Assembly: GCA_013695775.1 (NCBI GenBank)
Contig: JACCZV010000188.1
Span: forward strand, 1-11,487
DNA from: Chitinophagales bacterium
GTDB lineage: Bacteria > Bacteroidota > Bacteroidia > Chitinophagales > UBA10324
Length of the DNA: 11,487 bases
Direction of reading: 5' to 3'
This document shows positions 6,381 through 11,487 of this stretch, piece by piece. Made by a program: the position numbers and the translations under genes. Position 1 is the stretch's first letter. Every line of letters starts with the position of its first letter. The notes under the pieces are model-generated. The model had not been told where the DNA came from. It saw only the letters and a program-made list of their open reading frames with translations, and searched no databases.

Positions 6381-8510
6381 ATGAAAATCATTTTTGCCAT
6401 CCTCCTTGCCTTTTCCTTCTTCATATCATATTCCCAGGTATGGGAACAAACCAAGGGCCCAAATGGGGGTGATATCAGGTGCCTGGCCCTGAACTCAAGC
6501 GAGCACATCTTTGCCGGAACGCAGGGAGGCGGAGTTTTTCTTTCCACAGACAATGGGGCCACGTGGACTGCCGTCAACAATGGTTTGACATCAACAGATG
6601 TCTGGGCATTGATCGTTACGTCGGACGATCAGGTGTTTGCTGGAACATATGGCGGTGGCATCTTTCATTCTGTGGATAATGGTATGAGTTGGACACAAGT
6701 GAACAATGGACTTACAAATCTCTTTGTAACTACTTTTACGATCAATTCAAGCGGGCACATCTTTGCAGGAACTGCTTTAGAAGGTGGTGGTGTCTATCGT
6801 TCTACAGACAATGGAAACAGCTGGACTCTAGTCATGAATGGGCTGACCAATACATATATCTACGATCTAACTATCAATTCATCCGATGAGCTCTTTGCTG
6901 GAACGTGGGGCAGCGGCGTTTTCAAGTCAACGGACAATGGCGACACCTGGACTGCAATAAACAATGGGCTCACTGGCCTGTTCGTTGTTTCCCTCGCAAT
7001 CGATTCCAACGGCTACATTTTCGCCGGAACAGATTTTGGTGAAGGGATTTACAGATCTACAGACAATGGAGATAACTGGACTATACTACCTCTCGATTCG
7101 ATAAATAATGTTTACGCAATTGTGTTCGATTCCGCCGGTAACACCTTTGCCGGTACCTACGGCGACGGTATTTTTACTTCCTCTGACAACGGAGATAGCT
7201 GGTCACCGGTCGATTCAGGTCTCACCTCTACCTATGTACTTTCAATGGTAACAAACTCAAATAATGATGTTTTCGCGGGGACATATTTTGGCGGTGGAGT
7301 TTTTCGCTCCACAGACAGCGGCGATTTCTGGACGCCGTCTAATATAGGACTCGTTGCAACGGAGGTGCGTGCCCTGGCGGTAAACTCTAGTGATGACATC
7401 TTCGCAGGAACCTATGGCAGTGGTGTTTTCCGTTCTACCGATGGGGGTGATGCCTGGGTGAAGATCAATTACGGATTACCTGCTGCTTATATAAGTAGTT
7501 TGGCGATCAATGCCATCGGAGACATTTTTGTGGGAGCTGACTTTGTTGATGGCTACGGAGGTGTTTTCCGATCGATGGATAATGGTTTAACCTGGGTTGA
7601 TCTTAATGACGGTGTCATTACGACTGATGTGAGGGCTCTGGCCATCAATTCACAGGGACACATTTTTGCAGGGACGTACCTGGGCGGCGGTGTTTACCGA
7701 TCAACGGACAATGGGGAGAACTGGACGCAGATCAATAATGGCCTCACTTGTCCTTATATCTGGGCTTTTGCGATCAACTCAAATGATGATCTTTTCGCTG
7801 GAAGTTTTGGTTGTAATGTTGGCGTTTTTAGGTCAACGGACAACGGGGACAACTGGATTCCGGTAAATAATGGGATGACAGTGCCGGAGGTAACAGCGCT
7901 TGCAATCAATTCCAATGATGATATTTTCTCCGGCGCTTATTATGGTGGCGGCATGTTCCGCTCTACCGACAACGGTGATAACTGGATGCAGATAAATAAC
8001 GGACTTACAAATACCAATCCTCAGGCAATAACAGTTGATTCAGGCAATCAGGTTTTTGTTGGAACTTCTGGCGGCGTTTTTAGATCGACTGACAATGGGG
8101 ATAATTGGACCATAATGAATGATGGTCTCACGGTTCTTGATGTTCGCTCCATGGCAGTGAGTCCCGCTGGATATGTTCTTGCGGGCACAGCAGGGGGAGG
8201 AGTATTTCTTTCGAGTTTACCAACAGCAGTTGAAGCGAATTTTTCTTCAGACATACTTCTTGAACAGAATTACCCAAATCCTTTTAATGCGACAACTACA
8301 ATACGTTATCACCTTCCCACACAATCGCATGTGTCTCTTAAAGTGTTTGACATTCTTGGTCGGGAACGGGCGGTACTTGTTAATGACATCGAATCCCCGG
8401 GAACAAAAACGGTAGAATTTGATGCTACACAGATTGGGACTGGGGTTTACTTTTGCAAACTCCAAACTGGTGAGCATACAGAGACGAAAAGGATGACGGT
8501 TGTACGATAG
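6381..8510 (+). CDS. Secreted Asp-box beta-propeller protein with T9SS sorting domain
   Basis: A 709-residue secreted protein. The signal peptide ends near SYS-Q (residue 18). Residues 21-610 are tandem units of 41-46 residues, each with a FAGT-like strand, GGGVF-like strand, and Asp box SxDxGxxW. All 13 Asp boxes are intact, with Trp at 62, 104, 148, 190, 233, 274, 317, 359, 405, 448, 492, 535 and 576. Trp21 sits 41 residues before the first and replaces the missing box of the last unit (LAGTAGGGVF, 600-609), giving 14 blade equivalents. Residues 624-709 are a T9SS type A domain: YPNPFN at 631-636, then LKVFDILGRE and IGTGVYFCKL. The family relates to BNR, Ycf48-like and sortilin propellers. 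No catalytic residues identify a sialidase, so binding is the likelier role. Confidence 0.88.
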   Translation: MKIIFAILLAFSFFISYSQVWEQTKGPNGGDIRCLALNSSEHIFAGTQGGGVFLSTDNGATWTAVNNGLTSTDVWALIVTSDDQVFAGTYGGGIFHSVDNGMSWTQVNNGLTNLFVTTFTINSSGHIFAGTALEGGGVYRSTDNGNSWTLVMNGLTNTYIYDLTINSSDELFAGTWGSGVFKSTDNGDTWTAINNGLTGLFVVSLAIDSNGYIFAGTDFGEGIYRSTDNGDNWTILPLDSINNVYAIVFDSAGNTFAGTYGDGIFTSSDNGDSWSPVDSGLTSTYVLSMVTNSNNDVFAGTYFGGGVFRSTDSGDFWTPSNIGLVATEVRALAVNSSDDIFAGTYGSGVFRSTDGGDAWVKINYGLPAAYISSLAINAIGDIFVGADFVDGYGGVFRSMDNGLTWVDLNDGVITTDVRALAINSQGHIFAGTYLGGGVYRSTDNGENWTQINNGLTCPYIWAFAINSNDDLFAGSFGCNVGVFRSTDNGDNWIPVNNGMTVPEVTALAINSNDDIFSGAYYGGGMFRSTDNGDNWMQINNGLTNTNPQAITVDSGNQVFVGTSGGVFRSTDNGDNWTIMNDGLTVLDVRSMAVSPAGYVLAGTAGGGVFLSSLPTAVEANFSSDILLEQNYPNPFNATTTIRYHLPTQSHVSLKVFDILGRERAVLVNDIESPGTKTVEFDATQIGTGVYFCKLQTGEHTETKRMTVVR
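6441..8210 (+). repeat. Tandem coding repeats, about 126-138 bp, 14 units
   Basis: The propeller blades are visible in DNA as repeated tracts such as TCTACAGACAATGG and CAATAATGG, spaced 123-138 bp apart. Codons differ between units, so the array is old enough to have drifted, yet short identical tracts remain that could recombine and change blade number. Confidence 0.75.
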
Positions 8511-8934
8511 AAAGTGGTAGAATGATTGCTCCTCTTCACCGTAATCTTCAACCTACATTTGACTTGACCATTTCGCAAATATATATTCCAATAAAATAGA
8601 TAGAATATGTGAACTCGCTATGTCCTTTCCGGACATAAGCTTTAATCATATTCCCAAATAAATCTAAGCATGAGAATAGCAAAGTAGAATTTCTGTAATA
8701 CCTTATAACTAAGATATAAAAACGAAAACCGGATTGCTCCGGCTTCGCTTGTTCGATAATCAATTTTACAGGCAACTTCAAAAAGGATTAAGGCGGTAAA
8801 GTTATCCAATACTTATCCAGCCTGCAAATGACCTAAATATTGAGTTGATATGGTAATTCTGTCTCCTTATATGTACCCTAACAATTCTTGCCCCTCATAA
8901 TACATTTATTTATAACAAGTACCTCTTTACTATG
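8511..8934. other. Gene-free stretch between propeller gene and tRNA-Leu
   Basis: No convincing coding region is seen. A leftward frame at 8548-8781 is open for 77 codons but starts with TTG, has no recognisable domain, and spans two inverted repeats. Those are the terminator-like hairpin at 8725-8745 and TATGTCC/GGACATA (8619-8625 and 8631-8637, 7 bp perfect, 5-nt spacer, extendable to 9 bp with one bulge). The stretch probably contains the trailer of the leftward tRNA transcript. Confidence 0.5.
8716..8745 (-). terminator. Intrinsic terminator of the leftward tRNA transcript
   Basis: On the minus strand, AAGCCGGA-GCAA-TCCGGTTT forms an 8-bp stem (one G-U pair) with a GNRA-type GCAA tetraloop, followed at once by a T-rich tract (TTTTCGTTTTTATATC). 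In the plus orientation there is no T-run, so it faces left. It is about 190 nt past the 3' end of tRNA-Leu. Confidence 0.6.
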
Positions 8935-9020
8935 TGCCCCAAGCGGGAATCGAACCCGCACCGCCGTTGCGGGCGACAGGATTTTAAGTCCTGCGTGTCT
9001 ACCAGTTCCACCACCAGGGC
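8935..9020 (-). tRNA. trnL: tRNA-Leu (UAA)
   Basis: The minus strand folds as an 86-nt class II tRNA. The anticodon stem CAGGA/TCCTG encloses the loop CTTAAAA, giving anticodon UAA. A long variable arm (CGCC/GGCG stem) and a T-arm GCGGG-TTCGATT-CCCGC follow. The discriminator base is A and CCA is not encoded. The acceptor stem GCCCTGG/TTGGGGC has four Watson-Crick pairs, then three consecutive wobbles (U5-G68, G6-U67, G7-U66), which is unusual. It lies 83 bp downstream of tRNA-Gly on the same strand. Confidence 0.95.
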
Positions 9021-9103
9021 AATCTGTTTTATATAATTCTTTTTTCGGTCAGCATCTTCATAATCATCATCACAAAAAGTAAGCTATCCATGCTTCCTTC
9101 CTG

Positions 9104-9176
9104 AGCGGGAGACGAGACTCGAACTCGCGACCCCAACCTTGGCAAGGTTGTGCTCTACCAACTGAGCTACTCCCGC
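9104..9176 (-). tRNA. trnG: tRNA-Gly (GCC)
   Basis: The minus strand folds as a standard 73-nt cloverleaf. The acceptor GCGGGAG/CTCCCGC is perfect, the D-arm region reads TAGCTCAGTTGGTAGAGCA, and the anticodon stem CAACC/GGTTG encloses TTGCCAA with anticodon GCC. The discriminator is U, as is usual for bacterial tRNA-Gly. CCA is not encoded. It is first in a probable Gly-Leu transcript. Confidence 0.96.
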
Positions 9177-9232
9177 TAATAACCTAAAATTCCGCATTTA
9201 CACAGTAAGCTGCGGCCATTTTTGTGGAGGGG

Positions 9233-9268
9233 CAAATATAAACAAATAGCAAAATGGAGTAAAAACAA
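9233..9268 (-). promoter_or_regulatory. Promoter of the tRNA-Gly/tRNA-Leu transcript
   Basis: On the minus strand, TATATTTG (9233-9240) matches TAnnTTTG exactly and lies 56 bp upstream of the tRNA-Gly 5' end. A TTG at 9266-9268 is 25 bp further upstream, a little longer than the usual -33/-7 spacing. No other element is evident in the rest of the 9177-9460 gap apart from the palindrome before the aminotransferase. Confidence 0.55.
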
Positions 9269-9441
9269 CCGGCTTTCTTAAAACGTGAGGGGTTTAACCA
9301 TTCTTCATCCACAACACAATAAGATGAGATCTTCAAAGATTCAACCGTAATTTTTTCTACTTATGATGCTGCATAATATATTCATCATAGAGCTACATGA
9401 TAAGCGTAATCACTCGTTGCAGTTTATAAAATAATATTCTA

Positions 9442-9455
9442 AAACCTGTAGGTTT
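9442..9455 (+). promoter_or_regulatory. Palindrome at the ribosome-binding position
   Basis: AAACCT-GT-AGGTTT is a 6-bp inverted repeat with a 2-bp centre, ending 5 bp before the aminotransferase ATG and containing its only AGG. As DNA it could be a repressor site; a 2-nt loop is too tight for the full stem as RNA, though the outer pairs could form and mask the start. Confidence 0.35.
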
Positions 9456-9460
9456 ACATT

Positions 9461-10657
9461 ATGCCATACATCTCGCAGAAAGGCCGCATCATGCCGGCAT
9501 CCCCAATTCGGAAATTGGTGCCGTATGCAGAGCACGTCAAGCAGCAAGGAAAAAAAGTATATCACCTTAATATAGGCCAGCCTGATATTGAAACTCCGCA
9601 GGAAGTTTTCGAGGCCGTGCGCAACATACATTTTAAGGTACTGGAGTACAGCCATTCAGCAGGGATAGAAAGTTTCAGAAGAAAGCTCGCCGAGTATTAC
9701 AAGAAGTATGACATCGAAATAAATTATACCGATCTTCTTATCACCACAGGCGGGTCGGAGGCGATAACCTTTGGACTGATGGCCACGCTCGATCAGGGAG
9801 ATGAGATCATCATTCCTGAACCTTTCTATGCAAATTACAATGGCTTTGCCATAGCAGCCGGAATAGTGATCAAGCCTATCACCTCGCATATAGAAAATGG
9901 GTTTGCGCTGCCGCCTATCGCGGAATTTGAAAGGCTCATCACTGCTAAAACAAAAGCTATTCTTATCTGCAATCCAAATAATCCAACCGGATATTTATAT
10001 TCAAAAGAGGAACTTGAACAACTGAAAGAGGTAGTGATTGAGCATGATCTGTTTTTATTTGCCGATGAGGTATATCGTGACTTTTGCTATGATGGCAAGC
10101 AGCATTTTTCAGTGTTGAATCTATCAGGTCTGGAAGACCATGCGATTGTGATCGATTCCGTTTCAAAGCGATTCAGCATGTGCGGGGCACGGGTAGGTAA
10201 CATCATCTCAAGAAATAAAAAGGTAATTGAGACAGTGCTGAAGTTTGCCCAGGCACGGTTGAGTCCACCCACCTTCGGACAGATTGCCTCTGAAGCAGCA
10301 TTGGACGTGTCCTCAGATTATTTCACAAGCGTAAAATCGGAATATATAAGTCGTCGCAATCTGATGGTGGAGACGATGAACAACATCCCCGGTGTTTTCT
10401 GCCCCAACCCCGGCGGTGCATTTTATACCATTGCCCGTTTTCCCATTGATGACAGCGACAGATTCTGCCAGTGGCTGCTTGAATCATTTTCATACCAAAA
10501 TCAAACAGTAATGCTGGCACCAGCCACAGGTTTCTATGCTACAAAAGGTTTAGGTTTAGATGAGGTGAGAATTGCATATGTTTTAAATAACGGCGAGATG
10601 AAAAAGGCTTTCGAATGTCTAACGCTTGCATTAAAAGAGTATCCTGGAAAGAAATAA
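9461..10657 (+). CDS. PLP-dependent class I/II aminotransferase (aspartate type)
   Basis: A 398-residue cytosolic enzyme that moves an amino group between an amino acid and a 2-oxoacid using pyridoxal phosphate. Fold-type I landmarks are in order: NIGQPDIETP near residues 37-46, NPNNPTG at 171-177, ADEVYRDF at 201-208 (Asp202 for the pyridine nitrogen, Tyr205 for the phenolate), SVSKRFSMCGARVG with Schiff-base Lys236, and DEVRIAYV with Arg370 for the substrate carboxylate. The N-terminus, KGRIMPASPIRKLVPYAEHV, is the form I associate with Bacteroidota enzymes annotated as aspartate aminotransferase, and supports the start at Met1, though Met11 is possible. The length is standard. Substrate specificity cannot be fixed from sequence alone. 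It follows the tRNA pair divergently and is 97 bp from the next gene. Confidence 0.93.
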   Translation: MPYISQKGRIMPASPIRKLVPYAEHVKQQGKKVYHLNIGQPDIETPQEVFEAVRNIHFKVLEYSHSAGIESFRRKLAEYYKKYDIEINYTDLLITTGGSEAITFGLMATLDQGDEIIIPEPFYANYNGFAIAAGIVIKPITSHIENGFALPPIAEFERLITAKTKAILICNPNNPTGYLYSKEELEQLKEVVIEHDLFLFADEVYRDFCYDGKQHFSVLNLSGLEDHAIVIDSVSKRFSMCGARVGNIISRNKKVIETVLKFAQARLSPPTFGQIASEAALDVSSDYFTSVKSEYISRRNLMVETMNNIPGVFCPNPGGAFYTIARFPIDDSDRFCQWLLESFSYQNQTVMLAPATGFYATKGLGLDEVRIAYVLNNGEMKKAFECLTLALKEYPGKK

Positions 10658-10754
10658 TACCACATTAGGCATTCCTGAATCTTAGTTAAAAGTGCTATCC
10701 TCCCATTAGCAAAATTTTTCTCTGCAGATTGTTAAAGTATTTTTTACCAGCGCA

Positions 10755-11393
10755 ATGGAATTGCTCTCGAAACTTACTCCTGCTGAAACCCTGATGTTGC
10801 TCAAGCCATCAGATTCGAGATTGCGCGATCTTATGAAGTTTACACTCATGGATCTGTTAGCGCGCCATGTGTTGCAGATGCCAAACTTCGATAAGCAGCC
10901 GGTGCAGGGAACGGCAACGCTTCATTTTGCTTATGTGATTGTTGGAAGGACTTTCAAAAGGGAAGAACCAAAGCTCCATGAGATGATCTTCCTCTATCCT
11001 TATTATAAAAAGCCTAATGCAAAAATATTGTTTCGGCACCTCATTCAGATGGCATTGAAAGCATCAAAAGGAGAGGAGCATTTCAAGAAAAAATTCCTGC
11101 TTGATTCGCCGGAGTTGAAGCCAATGATAAAAATCGGATTCTGGCAGCGTGTGTTCGGCTCATTTGCCCATACAGAGGAGGGTAAAATTAAGAGTGAAGA
11201 GGTGATCCTTTATTTTAATCGACTTGATAAAGAGCTTCCCTTGCTTATGAAAGATGATAAAGAAAAGGCGGATGCTTATATCAATGCGGTGAAAGGGAAT
11301 GTGCTCCTTTTAAATGCTTTGAAGTTTGAGCTTTTACATCTGATAGGCCTGGAGATCACAAATGTGGAAGAACAGGTAGAGGGTGGAGGCTAG
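10755..11393 (+). CDS. Uncharacterised cytosolic protein, mostly helical
   Basis: A 212-residue protein I cannot assign. It has no signal peptide or membrane segment. The N-terminal part (about 1-45, LTPAETLMLLKPSDSRLRDLMKFTLMDLL in character) is helical and might be a winged-helix-like module. The central part contains HEMIFLYPYYKK (75-86) and ILFRHLIQMALK (91-102), then IGFWQRVFGSF (127-137). The C-terminal third is charged helices with LNRLDKELP-like and GNVLLLNALKFELLHLI segments. The tail is EEQVEGGG. The general layout faintly recalls GPP34-like proteins, but I would not claim homology. It follows the aminotransferase in the same direction after 97 bp with no clear terminator or promoter between, so co-transcription is possible. 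Confidence 0.75.
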   Translation: MELLSKLTPAETLMLLKPSDSRLRDLMKFTLMDLLARHVLQMPNFDKQPVQGTATLHFAYVIVGRTFKREEPKLHEMIFLYPYYKKPNAKILFRHLIQMALKASKGEEHFKKKFLLDSPELKPMIKIGFWQRVFGSFAHTEEGKIKSEEVILYFNRLDKELPLLMKDDKEKADAYINAVKGNVLLLNALKFELLHLIGLEITNVEEQVEGGG

Positions 11394-11487
11394 TTTACGG
11401 TAGATTAAGCAGCACGGCGCTGACCTATCGCTATCATTCTCTTCTTTCCTAAAATGCGTGCAGAGTGATGTATACCAAGTGTAATGG

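Noticed and set aside
6381..8510. Sialidase call from the Asp boxes
   Set aside because: Asp boxes are structural; no sialidase-type arginine triad or FRIP motif is seen.
8548..8781. 77-codon minus-strand ORF
   Set aside because: It starts with TTG, matches no family I know, and overlaps two inverted repeats, one a likely terminator.
8888..9082. 64-codon plus-strand ORF
   Set aside because: It is the reverse of tRNA-Leu; the GNRTRT-like peptide is a well-known false translation of tRNA genes.
11394..11487. CAGC/GCTG hairpin after the last gene as a terminator
   Set aside because: The stem is only 4 bp and no T-run follows directly.

Overview
The window looks like chromosome of a free-living or environmental member of the Bacteroidota. 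Two proteins end in type IX secretion (T9SS) sorting domains. There is a TonB-dependent receptor with the N-terminal carboxypeptidase-regulatory-like domain typical of this phylum. Promoter-like boxes fit the Bacteroidota -7 consensus TAnnTTTG, strong Shine-Dalgarno sequences are absent, and neither tRNA gene encodes its CCA. I cannot name the genus. I see no integrase, transposase, CRISPR array or phage gene.

Layout, left to right: (1) 1-110, a possible 3' end of a rightward gene carrying what looks like a dispersed-repeat fragment. (2) 162-1451 (-), an LVIVD-repeat lipoprotein, divergent by only 35 bp from 1487-2236 (+), a probable outer-membrane beta-barrel protein. (3) 2397-3239 (+), a secreted Ig-like protein with a T9SS tail. 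(4) 3327-6152 (-), a two-gene operon: a small histidine-rich membrane or periplasmic protein followed by a TonB-dependent receptor with FRAP/NPxL boxes and an intervening histidine, best read as metal (zinc-like) or heme uptake. (5) 6381-8510 (+), a large secreted Asp-box beta-propeller protein with a T9SS tail. (6) 8511-8934, no convincing gene, but a leftward terminator and a second inverted repeat. (7) 8935-9176 (-), tRNA-Leu(UAA) and tRNA-Gly(GCC), apparently one transcript read Gly then Leu from a promoter near 9233-9268. (8) 9461-10657 (+), a class I/II PLP aminotransferase. (9) 10755-11393 (+), an unrecognised cytosolic protein.

Functionally the left three quarters is mostly cell-envelope and secreted proteins. 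The one clear functional unit is the small His-rich protein plus receptor operon. The right quarter is housekeeping (tRNAs, aminotransferase). I do not find a convincing new multi-gene system. The most worthwhile leads are the metal-uptake-like pair, the 14-fold propeller arithmetic of the large T9SS cargo (13 Asp boxes plus a split 14th blade), the palindromes in front of three genes, and the unusual acceptor stem of tRNA-Leu.
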